Positions 46,933 through 57,602 of a stretch of DNA of 64,000 nt are shown in pieces. Under the pieces are notes generated by a model. The model did not search any database and was not told the DNA's origin. It was given only the letters and a program-made list of their open reading frames with translations. The DNA comes from Desulfovibrio sp. GTDB lineage: Bacteria; Desulfobacterota; Desulfovibrionia; Desulfovibrionales; Desulfovibrionaceae. Position numbers and translations under genes: made by a program. Numbering within the stretch: position 1 is the stretch's first letter; every line of letters starts with the position of its first letter. The stretch covers positions 608,898-672,897 of the forward strand of contig JAQYWK010000004.1 of NCBI GenBank assembly GCA_030145055.1, read 5' to 3'.

Positions 46933-47025
46933 TGGCGGAGAGGGTGGGATTCGAACCCACGTAGGGTTTGACCCCTAACTCGATTTCGAGTCGAGCGCGT
47001 TACGGCCGGACTTCGCTACCTCTCC
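46933..47025 (-). tRNA. tRNA-Ser (anticodon CGA)
   Basis: On the minus strand the acceptor ggagagg pairs with cctctcc, then G73 and an encoded CCA. The anticodon stem ctcga/tcgag encloses ctcgaaa, giving CGA, which reads UCG. The long variable arm typical of serine tRNAs is present, and TTCGAATCC is the T loop. A terminator follows. Confidence 0.95.
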
Positions 47026-47110
47026 TAATATATATAATGGCTGAAAAAGGAATTCCAGCCTTGGGGAAGTGGTAGTCATATCCATTCTTTACTCGACGCG
47101 CAAGGAAATT

Positions 47111-47626
47111 TTACTTTCGTCTCTGCATAAAAAAACTTTGCAGCATAGTCCGGCATTCATCGGCGCGTACTCCGCCTAATGCCCAAAATTTGTGATTAAC
47201 GAAGGGGAGTTCTGTTCCCTCTAAGTTCGAGACAACGGCACCCGCTTTCAGGTCTGCCGCGCCGAAAACTATCCCTGCTACACGCGCATGAATTATTGCA
47301 CCGAGGCACATTATGCATGGCTCAAGGGTTACGACTAATATTGTGCCGGGTGGTAGTCTGTAGTTATTTAGATTCTTGCAGGTTGAGCGCAAACATTGAA
47401 TTTCTGCGTGAGCGGTGGGGTCGTGATCATTAACAGGGCTGTTGCTTCCTGTGCCAAGTAATTCTCCATCAGCCGAAAATAGGGCGGCGCCGATTGGCAC
47501 TTCATCATTACTGCGTGCTTCGAATCCTTGTCGCATGGCAATATCCATCATGGACCGCCAAGTTTGACCTTGCGGAGGATCGACAGGTGGTTTGCCGCGA
47601 ATGATTATTTCGTCAGGATTCGTCAT
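47111..47626 (-). CDS. tadA: tRNA adenosine(34) deaminase TadA
   Basis: A zinc deaminase: HAEIQCLRS holds the zinc histidine and catalytic glutamate, and PCIMCLGAI the two zinc cysteines. FGAADLKAGAVVSN is typical of TadA, which makes inosine in tRNA-Arg. Length to ATG 47626 is 171 residues, but that ATG has no ribosome site and lies just past a terminator T-run; ATG 47551 (residue 26, before DIAMRQGF) is a likely alternative and fits family length better. Confidence 0.88.
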   Translation of the reverse strand: MTNPDEIIIRGKPPVDPPQGQTWRSMMDIAMRQGFEARSNDEVPIGAALFSADGELLGTGSNSPVNDHDPTAHAEIQCLRSTCKNLNNYRLPPGTILVVTLEPCIMCLGAIIHARVAGIVFGAADLKAGAVVSNLEGTELPFVNHKFWALGGVRADECRTMLQSFFMQRRK

Positions 47627-47638
47627 AAAAATAAAAGA

Positions 47639-47664
47639 GGAGGGAGAATATAAATTCCCCCTCC
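47639..47664 (-). terminator. intrinsic terminator after purQ, before tadA
   Basis: On the minus strand ggagggggaat pairs with attctccctcc, loop of four, followed by TCTTTTATTTTT and then the upstream tadA ATG. Confidence 0.8.
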
Positions 47665-47685
47665 ATTTTTCTGAACATAAATTAT

Positions 47686-48495
47686 TTAAACAGACTTAAG
47701 GTATTTTACGCCACCTTCAAGCAACGCAAGTCCGAGAGTAGGTACGTTGCCGCGTGTCCACTTAGGATGATTGGTAACGTGGTTGAATGCTTCAGGGTGC
47801 GGCATAAGGCCAAGAATGCGCCCTGTAGGGTCTGTTAGTCCTGCTATGCCGAGTGGTGAACCATTCGGGTTGGCGGGGTACTCGAGAGTTACTTCCTGAG
47901 TTTTTTCGTCCACGTACTGGAGCGCGATCAGGTTGTTTTCGACAATTTTCTCTAACATTGCATCATCAGCGGGGATGATTTTACCTTCACCGTGACGGAT
48001 TGGCACGTTTAGAGTGTCGATTTCTTTGGTGAAAACACATGGAGAATCTGGATTAGCTTTGAGATGAACCCAGCGATCTTCGTATTTTGCGGAATCGTTG
48101 TGGCTGAGAGAAACCTGCCTTGTGAAGTATTCTCCGCCGACGGCTGGAAGTAATCCAAGTTTAACAAGAAGCTGAAATCCGTTGCAGATGCCGAGAATAA
48201 TTCCGCCATCTTCGAAGAATTTCTTGATCTGATCAACTAATGGATGACCGTCTGCTGTCTGTGCATGCTTCCAGCGCAGTGCTGCTGCCTGAGCCGCTCC
48301 GAGATCATCACCATCTAGGAAACCACCTGGAAAGATTAAGTAATTGTATCCTTCAAGTGTAGTTTTTCCTGCGGTTAGGTCGGAGAAAAAAGTGATATCA
48401 ACTTGATCGGCACCTGCTTTTTTCGCTGCGTATGCTGATTCCTGTTCACAGTTGGTTCCGTAGCCAGTAATGACTAGAACTTTGACGTTGGCCAT
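47686..48495 (-). CDS. purQ: phosphoribosylformylglycinamidine synthase, glutaminase subunit PurQ
   Basis: A 269-residue class I amidotransferase: VLVITGYGTNCEQE, FPGGFLDGDDLG, nucleophile in GICNGFQLL, and HPEAFNH in the triad. It supplies ammonia to PurL for purine synthesis. It is longer than many PurQ proteins (about 225), with extra C-terminal residues. AAGGAG precedes the ATG. It stands apart from other pur genes here. Confidence 0.9.
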   Translation of the reverse strand: MANVKVLVITGYGTNCEQESAYAAKKAGADQVDITFFSDLTAGKTTLEGYNYLIFPGGFLDGDDLGAAQAAALRWKHAQTADGHPLVDQIKKFFEDGGIILGICNGFQLLVKLGLLPAVGGEYFTRQVSLSHNDSAKYEDRWVHLKANPDSPCVFTKEIDTLNVPIRHGEGKIIPADDAMLEKIVENNLIALQYVDEKTQEVTLEYPANPNGSPLGIAGLTDPTGRILGLMPHPEAFNHVTNHPKWTRGNVPTLGLALLEGGVKYLKSV

Positions 48496-48770
48496 ATATT
48501 TTTCTCCTTCATTTTTCTCTTACGTGTTGACAATCGAAATGGTCAGAGACTAGTTTGTCCGTGTTTCGAAGAAAGGAACATAATTGCGAGGTCGCTTTCC
48601 GTCAACAACCTATATTCCTCAGGACGTACCGCTAACACAATTAATTGATGTCGGATACGCCTGAATACGGGGTGTTTGCTGGGATTGCGCCTTTTTTGTT
48701 TTTTTTTTAAATACGACTTTATACGCTGAGCATTTTGTTTTATGTATCAGCGAGATTTTAAAATACATAA

Positions 48771-50423
<1,653 letters not shown>

Positions 50424-50468
50424 GAGCATTTTTGATAGAAAGAACGAAATACAGGGAGGGAATTTATT

Positions 50469-51281
50469 ATGACCCCCGATGAATTATATAACAAATGTGT
50501 ACAAGGCCCGTTTATATTAGCGGGGCCTTGTGCACTTGAAAGTTTTGAAGTCGCGATGGAAGTGGCAAAAGTTCTTGCGGATATAGCTTCGCGTCTTGAT
50601 GTGACGGTTATATTTAAAAGTTCTTTTGACAAAGCTAATAGAACGTCCGTGGAGTCCTTTAGGGGGCCGGGACTTGATGAAGGTATTAAGTGGCTGGCTC
50701 GTATTAAAGAAGAGACTGGTTTACCTATTGTTACCGACATCCATTCTCCTGAGCAGGCTGAGCCTGTTTCCGTCGTTGCCGATGTTTTACAGATTCCAGC
50801 ATTTTTGTGCAGACAGACAGATTTACTGGTCGCCGCTGGCAATACAGGACGCGTGATTAATGTTAAAAAAGGACAGTTTGTCGCGCCGTCTGATATGCGC
50901 CATGTGGTCGGTAAAATCCGTTCCACAGGCAATGAGCGTATCTGGTTGACCGAGCGCGGATCAAGCTTCGGATATCACAACCTTGTGGTTGATATGCGTG
51001 GTCTATCTATTATGAAAGATCTCGGATGCCCTGTTGTGTTTGACGCAACCCATTCTGTACAGCTTCCAAGTGGTCTTGATGGTAAGTCCGGCGGGCAGCG
51101 GGAATTTGTTCCTGTTCTCGCTCGCTCAGCTGTTGCGGCTGGAGCGTCCGGTGTATTTATGGAAGTTCACCCCGATCCTGACACAGCTCTTTGTGATGGC
51201 CCGAATAGCTGGCCTCTAGATAGAACGGAAGATCTTATTAAAGATTTACTTGCCGCGTGGAGCATTGATTATGCGTGTTGA
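50469..51281 (+). CDS. kdsA: 3-deoxy-D-manno-octulosonate 8-phosphate synthase
   Basis: A 270-residue aldolase-like enzyme: [48 protein letters not shown] and [12 protein letters not shown]. It condenses PEP and arabinose 5-phosphate to Kdo8P, the first committed step of Kdo. GGGAGGG precedes the ATG. Its end overlaps kdsC by 11 bases. Confidence 0.95.
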   Translation: MTPDELYNKCVQGPFILAGPCALESFEVAMEVAKVLADIASRLDVTVIFKSSFDKANRTSVESFRGPGLDEGIKWLARIKEETGLPIVTDIHSPEQAEPVSVVADVLQIPAFLCRQTDLLVAAGNTGRVINVKKGQFVAPSDMRHVVGKIRSTGNERIWLTERGSSFGYHNLVVDMRGLSIMKDLGCPVVFDATHSVQLPSGLDGKSGGQREFVPVLARSAVAAGASGVFMEVHPDPDTALCDGPNSWPLDRTEDLIKDLLAAWSIDYAC

Positions 51282-51792
51282 TGAATTAGCTGCAAAGATT
51301 AAACTCCTTATTTTGGATGTTGACGGCGTTCTTACCGATGGTGGTCTGTACTATGATCATGAAGGTAACGTAACGAAGCTTTTTAATGTTCAGGATGGCC
51401 TAGGTATCAAGTTCGCGCAACAGGCGGGGCTTGGTCTTGCGGTAATTACAGGCCTGAATCACGGAGCTGTTGAATCTCGTGTGACAGAGCTTGGTATTAC
51501 CGAATATTATCCCGGTCAGCGCGACAAAGTTCCATTTTACGAAAAGCTTATTCAGGAAAAAGGACTGAAACCAGAAGAGGTTGCCTATATTGGTGATGAC
51601 TGGATTGATGCTCCTGTGATGCTAAAAGTCGGACTTCCTATGTCTGTCTGCAATGCTCAGCCTGAGATTATCGGCATTTCAAGATGGGTGTCTAAAAAGC
51701 CCGGTGGCCATGGCGCGGTCAGAGAAGCTATTTCTTTTTTATTAGAGAGTCAGGGTCTTCTTGAAGATATTTGGCGTGAGTGGTCTGAGTAG
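51271..51792 (+). CDS. kdsC: 3-deoxy-D-manno-octulosonate 8-phosphate phosphatase KdsC
   Basis: A 173-residue HAD phosphatase of the C0 (tetrameric, capless) type: [25 protein letters not shown] and [15 protein letters not shown] 51271 has GGAG at -9. It removes phosphate from Kdo8P directly after KdsA acts. The stop abuts lptC. Confidence 0.92.
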   Translation: MRVDELAAKIKLLILDVDGVLTDGGLYYDHEGNVTKLFNVQDGLGIKFAQQAGLGLAVITGLNHGAVESRVTELGITEYYPGQRDKVPFYEKLIQEKGLKPEEVAYIGDDWIDAPVMLKVGLPMSVCNAQPEIIGISRWVSKKPGGHGAVREAISFLLESQGLLEDIWREWSE

Positions 51793-52383
51793 ATGGGGCG
51801 GATTCGCTCTGCTTTAATCCTACTTGCTGTACTATGTGCTGGGCTTGTTGTCGGCACATTGTTCGGGAGCAAGTTTGCGCCGTATCCTCATATGGTACGA
51901 GAATTCGTTGAGAGTCCTCCTTTGGGGACTGGCAGTGAATCTGATATTTCTGCTGAAGAGATCGAATTGATACAGGGCACGGGGGGCGATGTTGAATGGA
52001 TACTTCGCGCTGGCAGTGCCGACTACGATCAGGACAGTGGTCTGGTTATAGCTGATAAACCCCGGGTTACTTACTATTTAGGCAGAGATAGAAAAGAAGT
52101 TCTTATCCGCGCTCTTCATGGTGAGGTTAGCCAGCAGGGAGAAGGCTTAAAGTTGTGGGATAATGTTGAAGGTGATTACGAAGGTATGAAGCTTCAAGCT
52201 GATACTTTGGACTTTAAACCTAAAGAAAATCTGATGTTTCTTGAAGGTAATGTCAAAGTGCAAAGCCCCACTATCTATATAACTTCTCAAAAAGTTAAAG
52301 TTGATCTTGTGACCAGAGAAATAATGATCGAAGATGGTATGGAAGCCCTGATATCACCGAATATGGTGGCAATGCCTCAATAG
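51793..52383 (+). CDS. lptC: LPS export protein LptC
   Basis: A 196-residue single-pass protein: N-terminal helix (ALILLAVLCAGLVVGTLFG), then the LptC beta-jellyroll (LHGEVSQQGEGLKLWDNVEG, MFLEGNVKV, MIEDGMEA). LptC links the inner-membrane LptBFG motor to LptA. ATG follows the kdsC stop with no gap, implying coupled translation. Confidence 0.85.
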   Translation: MGRIRSALILLAVLCAGLVVGTLFGSKFAPYPHMVREFVESPPLGTGSESDISAEEIELIQGTGGDVEWILRAGSADYDQDSGLVIADKPRVTYYLGRDRKEVLIRALHGEVSQQGEGLKLWDNVEGDYEGMKLQADTLDFKPKENLMFLEGNVKVQSPTIYITSQKVKVDLVTREIMIEDGMEALISPNMVAMPQ

Positions 52384-52397
52384 AAGCGAGCATACAT

Positions 52398-54026
52398 TTG
52401 ATTAGTATATTTGAAAAAGACTCCTTGTTCCGCAGTTTCTCTGCATCTTTTGCACCTGCTCTTTTTGGTGTAGCGCTTTTCCTCGTTTGTATTTTTTTAA
52501 GCTCTGCCGCCTATTGTTACGATAAGGCAAATTTAAAAAACACCAAATTCATCGCAAATGTCAGAGAAAGCGCTTCGCTTAAAGCTCCTGTTGTTTGGGT
52601 TTTATCTCCGGCTGAGAGTTTTTTGGTTGGTAAGGAAAAAGGCGGATGGTTCGGAGTTTATCCTGCTTCGTCAGATTTATCTGAAAATCCTGTCGGATAT
52701 ATTTCTAAAAAAATCGTAATTCCAGCCGCGCAGGGTAATCCCGTAGTCGACTGGGGTGATGTTCGATATGTAGGTAAAAAGCTTGATTATCGTGCTAAGC
52801 GATCATCTAAGTCCGCTGTTGCCGGAACCTTGGACGAAGGCAGTAAGATTAAAGTCGGCTTTTTGCGCGGCGGTTGGTACGCAATTTTTAAGGCTGATAA
52901 GCCTGTTATCTCTGAAAGTGATGCTCTTGGTTTTGTAACGAAAAGCTCTATTGATCTTAAATCTGATGATGCGAGAGTACGATATGCGGTACGTAGAGTG
53001 AGCGTGATTCAGAAGCCTGTTGCAACCTCTAAAGCCGTTGGTGTACTTAATCCCGGCCATAGAGCGCAGGTAGGTAAAGAGAAAGGCGGAATGTACGCTC
53101 TATATCGTATTGATACGATTGTTAAGAAAGATACACCCGTCTGGGGGTATGCGTGGGGACCATTTTTAGCTGCCTACCCGAAAAATTTAGAAAAGAAAAA
53201 AATGGCGGGAATAGATACCCGTAAGGCCGAATTAGCCGCAGCCTTAGAAAAGAAGGAAGTTGCAATTCAAGAGCGGACAACTTCTTTAGCTGCTATGGAT
53301 GAGGCTATGGAGGAGGTGCTGAGTGCACCTATCGTGACTAGCACGATGTATTCTGAGGCTGTGCTTAATGTCAGGTCTCAGCCTAATGCAAAGTCTCTTA
53401 TAGTGGATAAACTTGAAGTAGGTCAGGCTGTGCTAGTTGGTCCTGTTCAAGGTAAGTGGTTTCCCATTTACAAAAGCGGTGCAACTTCTGAGGGTGAAGC
53501 TAAGATTATCGGATATGTATATAAAGCATATATGACTACTGTGCCTCCTGAAAAAGCTAAAAAGGATAAGCCGAAGAAGGCTCGCATAGCGGGTGGTCCT
53601 GATGACGTTCCTATCAAGATTACTTCGAAGAAGATGACTTTCAGTGAGAATAAGAACCGCATTACTTTCTCGGGTGACGTAAAGGTTGTCCGGCTTGAGG
53701 TTACTCTTACTTCTGATACTCTCACAGCTCACTTAAGAGCTGGTGGCGACTCCCTTAAAGATACTCAGGATAAGATCAAAAAAATTGTGGCTAACGGCAG
53801 GGTTAAGGTTGTAATGAATAACCGTAAGGGTTCATGTGATACGCTTACTTATGTTGTGGCTGATTCTATTATATATATGAAAGGTGACGCGAAACTTAAG
53901 GATGGTCCTAATCTTGTGCAGGGTGAGCTTATCAAGTTCTATCTCAAAGATAACCGTTCGGAAGTTGTTGGTGGAAGTAAGCCTGTAGAGGCAATTTTCT
54001 ACACACCTAGTAATGTTTCTCCATAG
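52398..54026 (+). CDS. lptA: LptA-domain protein with N-terminal SH3-like repeats
   Basis: A 542-residue protein; LptA is usually about 185. The frame starts with TTG at 52398. A signal helix (about 15-40) is followed by about four SH3-like repeats (roughly 43-110, 117-190, 193-265, 317-385; each with a VR-x-S-LKAPVV or similar and GWFGVYP/GWYAIFK/GMYALYR/KWFPIYK core). A basic link (KKDKPKKARIAGG) leads to the OstA/LptA jellyroll from about 404 (ITSKKMTFSENKNRITFSGD). LptA bridges LPS across the periplasm; SH3 repeats may add peptidoglycan contact (inferred). Confidence 0.85.
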   Translation: MISIFEKDSLFRSFSASFAPALFGVALFLVCIFLSSAAYCYDKANLKNTKFIANVRESASLKAPVVWVLSPAESFLVGKEKGGWFGVYPASSDLSENPVGYISKKIVIPAAQGNPVVDWGDVRYVGKKLDYRAKRSSKSAVAGTLDEGSKIKVGFLRGGWYAIFKADKPVISESDALGFVTKSSIDLKSDDARVRYAVRRVSVIQKPVATSKAVGVLNPGHRAQVGKEKGGMYALYRIDTIVKKDTPVWGYAWGPFLAAYPKNLEKKKMAGIDTRKAELAAALEKKEVAIQERTTSLAAMDEAMEEVLSAPIVTSTMYSEAVLNVRSQPNAKSLIVDKLEVGQAVLVGPVQGKWFPIYKSGATSEGEAKIIGYVYKAYMTTVPPEKAKKDKPKKARIAGGPDDVPIKITSKKMTFSENKNRITFSGDVKVVRLEVTLTSDTLTAHLRAGGDSLKDTQDKIKKIVANGRVKVVMNNRKGSCDTLTYVVADSIIYMKGDAKLKDGPNLVQGELIKFYLKDNRSEVVGGSKPVEAIFYTPSNVSP

Positions 54027-54056
54027 TTTTTCAATGTTCAATTTTACAGGAATTAT

Positions 54057-54779
54057 ATGTCTTCGATAATTGCTACCAAGCTGGTTAAGAACTACGGGCA
54101 GAAAGAAGTTGTCCGTGGTATCAGTCTTAATGTTAAAGAAGGTGAAGTTGTTGGTCTACTTGGTCCTAACGGAGCAGGGAAGACTACCACTTTCTATATG
54201 CTTGTTGGCGTTGTGAAGCCCACTTCCGGTGATGTTTATCTTAATAAGAATCAGATTACGCGCTGGCCTTTGCATGAAAGAGCTAGGCACGGCATTAGTT
54301 ATCTTCCGCAGGAAAGCTCTATTTTCAAGAAGCTTTCTGTTCGCAAAAATCTCGAAATTATCATCGAACATACCGGTTTATCCGGTAAGCAGATTGGCAA
54401 CAGGGCAGATGAGCTTCTGGATCAGTTGGGCATATTACGTCTTGCAGATCAGAAAGCAATTTACCTTTCCGGTGGTGAACGTCGCCGGCTTGAAATTGCA
54501 CGAGCTTTGATTAATGATCCAAAGTTTATTTTGTTGGATGAGCCTTTTGCCGGTATCGATCCTATTGCCGTTATAGAAATTCAGGATATAATCTCTTCTC
54601 TTAAAGATCACGGCCTAGGTATTTTGATTTCCGATCATAATGTGCGCGAAACTTTATCCATTTGCGACAGAGCTTATTTAGTATATGAAGGGCGCGTTAT
54701 TCTTAATGGTGCTCCTGAGAATATTGTTCAAAATACTAAAGCTCGCAGGTTGTATCTTGGTGATAGTTTTAGCCTCTGA
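54057..54779 (+). CDS. lptB: LPS export ABC ATPase LptB
   Basis: A 240-residue ATPase: Walker A GPNGAGKTTT, signature LSGGERRRLEIAR, Walker B FILLDEPFAGIDP and switch H in ISDHNVRETL. It powers LPS extraction through LptFG (not in the window). Ribosome site AGGA. The 31-base gap after the LptA-like gene fits one operon. Confidence 0.95.
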   Translation: MSSIIATKLVKNYGQKEVVRGISLNVKEGEVVGLLGPNGAGKTTTFYMLVGVVKPTSGDVYLNKNQITRWPLHERARHGISYLPQESSIFKKLSVRKNLEIIIEHTGLSGKQIGNRADELLDQLGILRLADQKAIYLSGGERRRLEIARALINDPKFILLDEPFAGIDPIAVIEIQDIISSLKDHGLGILISDHNVRETLSICDRAYLVYEGRVILNGAPENIVQNTKARRLYLGDSFSL

Positions 54780-55120
54780 TCGAACCACATATCTAATTTT
54801 TTTTATCATTTCTGCCTCCATCTTTTCTCTCTCTTTTGATGCACATCTGCGCCCAATTCATTAAATTTCCCATTGCCGATTTACAGCAAGCCAGAACATT
54901 GGTACAGTTTTTTCACGTACTTTGCATAAGATTAAAATATCCTGAAATTACGGATAAATCTGTACTATTTCTTGCATGGGTTTCTGGAGTGTGGCATACT
55001 TTAATTAAGAACAAATCTAATTAAATAATATTTTTTAAAGATTTGTTGAGAACGCAATTTTCAGCGGATTAAAAAAGTTTAAAAGATACTTTTGAATGTA
55101 TCATAGGGTGGCAGAGAATT
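54780..55120. other. gap between lptB and rpoN with a possible small gene
   Basis: A 62-codon frame (54836-55024, MHICAQFIKFPIADLQQART start) has no ribosome site and no recognised family; its composition could be chance. The rest is AT-rich, with GGGTGG before the rpoN ATG. A promoter for rpoN probably lies here but is not clear. Confidence 0.35.
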
Positions 55121-56536
55121 ATGGGACTGGAACTTAGACAACAACTCAAGCTTTCGCAGCAACTGGTGATGACTCCTCAGTTACAGCAGGCTATTAAGTT
55201 GTTGCAGCTTTCCAGATTGGAGCTGCTCGATACTGTTCAGCAGGAGCTTCTCGAAAATCCAATACTGGAAGAAGCTGAAGCTGTTGAACGTACCGACAGT
55301 GCTGATGCTGAATCCGGCACGGCCACCGCTGAAGACGTAGAAATTTCACGTGATGCTGACTGGGAAAATTATCTCGGTGAGTTTTCGAGCACTTCCAAGC
55401 AGGCAGGCACTCGCGAGTCCGAATCTCAGGAAGAGGGGATGTCGTTTGAGGCTAGACTGACAAAGCAGACTTCTCTTGAAGGACACCTTGCATGGCAGAT
55501 GTGTCTTTCCGATTTTACTGAGAAGGAAGTGGTCATTGGTGAGTGTATTATAGGTAATCTTAGCGCAGGTGGATACTTGCGGATAGGGTTGGAAGAAATT
55601 TGTGAAACCTGTTATGCTCAAATCGAAGATGTCGAAAATGTTCTTTCTCGAATACAAAGGTTTGATCCTGTTGGAGTGGCTGCACCTACTCCGCAGGAAT
55701 GTTTACTGATTCAGCTTGAGGTTTTAAAGCTTGATGATGATCCTATACTGGTCTCTCTTGTCAAAGATCATTTGGATGATCTTGAAAAGAAAAGGTATAA
55801 GCCTCTCGCAAGAAAGTTTAAGCTCAGTATGGAGGACTTAAAGAGTTATCTTGATCTGATGCAGACTCTTGATCCTCTACCAGGGGCAAGTTTTTCAGGG
55901 GGAGACTCCTTTTATGTCAGTCCAGATGCATATGTGTATGAATATGATGGAGACTTTGTTATAGTCTTAAACGAGGACGGTCTTCCAAAGTTGCAGATGA
56001 ATTCTTTTTATGTGGAGACTCTTGCGTCAACCAAGGGTGAAGATAAAGAGTATTTTCAGGATAAGATGAGATCTGCACAGTGGCTTATGAAGAGTCTCTA
56101 TCAGAGGCAACGCACACTTTTTAAGGTTTTGGATTCAATCGTAAGATTCCAGCGGGGGTTCTTTCAAAGTGGTGTCACCAAGCTTAAACCGCTTATTCTC
56201 AAAGAGGTGGCAGAAGATATTGAAATGCATGAGTCCACAGTTAGTCGGATAACTACCAGTAAGTATGTTTCGACTCCGCACGGGATTTATGAACTTAAAT
56301 TTTTCTTTAATAGTGCACTCGGACTTGATGATGGTTCACAGGTCGGGTCCGAATCGGTTAAGGCGCTGATCAAAAAGTTGATCGGCGATGAAAACAGTAA
56401 AAAACCTCTGAGTGATGAAAAAATTGCCGAGACGCTCAAGGAAAAACTTGAGGTCAACATCGCCAGAAGGACTGTAGCTAAGTACCGGACTGCAATGGGA
56501 ATACTATCCTCGTCGAAGAGGAAAAAAATATTCTAG
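55121..56536 (+). CDS. rpoN: RNA polymerase sigma-54 factor
   Basis: A 471-residue protein with the glutamine/leucine-rich region I (LELRQQLKLSQQLVMTPQLQ), a negatively charged region II, core-binding and DNA-binding parts, and the RpoN box ARRTVAKYR (448-456) near the C-terminus. It directs transcription that needs AAA+ activators. HPF, PtsN and RapZ genes follow, the order seen widely in proteobacteria. Confidence 0.96.
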   Translation: MGLELRQQLKLSQQLVMTPQLQQAIKLLQLSRLELLDTVQQELLENPILEEAEAVERTDSADAESGTATAEDVEISRDADWENYLGEFSSTSKQAGTRESESQEEGMSFEARLTKQTSLEGHLAWQMCLSDFTEKEVVIGECIIGNLSAGGYLRIGLEEICETCYAQIEDVENVLSRIQRFDPVGVAAPTPQECLLIQLEVLKLDDDPILVSLVKDHLDDLEKKRYKPLARKFKLSMEDLKSYLDLMQTLDPLPGASFSGGDSFYVSPDAYVYEYDGDFVIVLNEDGLPKLQMNSFYVETLASTKGEDKEYFQDKMRSAQWLMKSLYQRQRTLFKVLDSIVRFQRGFFQSGVTKLKPLILKEVAEDIEMHESTVSRITTSKYVSTPHGIYELKFFFNSALGLDDGSQVGSESVKALIKKLIGDENSKKPLSDEKIAETLKEKLEVNIARRTVAKYRTAMGILSSSKRKKIF

Positions 56537-56581
56537 CCGTCCAGTAGAGAGCATATTCACCCTTTATTCAAGGAGTTCCGT

Positions 56582-57124
56582 ATGAATGTTGCATTTACCT
56601 TTAAGAACTTTGACGCTTCTGATCACTTGAAGGAATACGTTAACGCTAAGTTTGCTAAGCTTGATAAGTTTATAACAAACCCGGACAATACTGAAATTCA
56701 GGTAAATCTGTCAGTAGATAAGTTTCGGCACGTTGCGGAAGTGATTCTTAGCACTGATAACATTCACATCTCGGCCTATGAAGCCTCTGAAGATATGTAC
56801 TCTACCGTGGATTTGGTTCTTGATAAGCTTGAAGTGCAGCTTAGACGTATGCGCGAAAAGATGAGAAGTCACAGACGTAAGGACACAGCTCCTGCTCGCA
56901 TGGACGTACTTAGTTATCCTGAGCCGGAAGAAGAGAATAATGAACCGACTATTGTTGAAACCGATCAGTTCGTGCCAAAGCCTATGTCTGTAGATGAAGC
57001 TGCAATGCAGCTTCAGACTTTGACTAATGAGTTCCTCGTCTTTAGAAATGCTGATACCGAAGCTATAAATGTTATTTACCGTCGCAATAATGGCGATTTT
57101 GGATTGATTGATCCAGGATACTAA
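56582..57124 (+). CDS. hpf: ribosome hibernation-promoting factor, long form
   Basis: A 180-residue protein: N-terminal HPF/RaiA domain (TFKNFDASDHLKEYVNAKFA, VDLVLDKLEVQLRRMREKM) and a C-terminal domain (MSVDEAAMQLQT, FRNADTEAINVIYRRNNGDF) that makes 100S dimers in the long-form family. AAGGAG precedes the ATG. Sigma-54 lies just before. Confidence 0.94.
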   Translation: MNVAFTFKNFDASDHLKEYVNAKFAKLDKFITNPDNTEIQVNLSVDKFRHVAEVILSTDNIHISAYEASEDMYSTVDLVLDKLEVQLRRMREKMRSHRRKDTAPARMDVLSYPEPEEENNEPTIVETDQFVPKPMSVDEAAMQLQTLTNEFLVFRNADTEAINVIYRRNNGDFGLIDPGY

Positions 57125-57127
57125 CAG

Positions 57128-57580
57128 ATGATAATTAATGATAATTTGGATAAGGGCCTTGTTGTTTACGAACTCAAAAGCTCTGATAAGAGTGGAGTTC
57201 TGAGAGAAATGGTTTCAACTCTTAAAGTCACGGGGCTTGAGGTTGATGTAGAAAAAGCTCTCCAGGTCCTAATGAGCCGCGAAAAACTCGGAACAACCGG
57301 TATAGGGGATGGCATTGCCATCCCCCACGGTAAATTAGAGTGTTTAGAAGATATTGTCGTAGTTGTGGGTAGAAGTGGCCAAGGAATTGACTACGAAGCC
57401 CTCGATATGCAACTTTGTCACATATTCTTTATGGTTCTGGCTCCTGAACAAGGAGCCGGAACTCATTTAAAAGTTCTTGCTCAGATATCCCGTCAATTAA
57501 AAGATGAAGCATTCAGAGATGCATTCATGGGCGCGAAAGACCAGCAGGAATTGCTTAGTTTGCTTAGTCTTACTGAATAA
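57128..57580 (+). CDS. ptsN: PTS nitrogen regulatory EIIA (PtsN)
   Basis: A 150-residue EIIA-Ntr protein with GIAIPHGK, the active-site histidine H67 and the second conserved part (LEDIVVVVGRSGQGIDYEAL). It takes phosphate from NPr and signals nitrogen or potassium state. It abuts hpf. Confidence 0.93.
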   Translation: MIINDNLDKGLVVYELKSSDKSGVLREMVSTLKVTGLEVDVEKALQVLMSREKLGTTGIGDGIAIPHGKLECLEDIVVVVGRSGQGIDYEALDMQLCHIFFMVLAPEQGAGTHLKVLAQISRQLKDEAFRDAFMGAKDQQELLSLLSLTE

Positions 57581-57602
57581 GGCCATAGTCGAGGGGGATT
57601 AG

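Noticed and set aside
54836..55024. 62-codon frame between lptB and rpoN as a real gene
   Set aside because: No ribosome site and no recognisable family; kept only as a low-confidence note.
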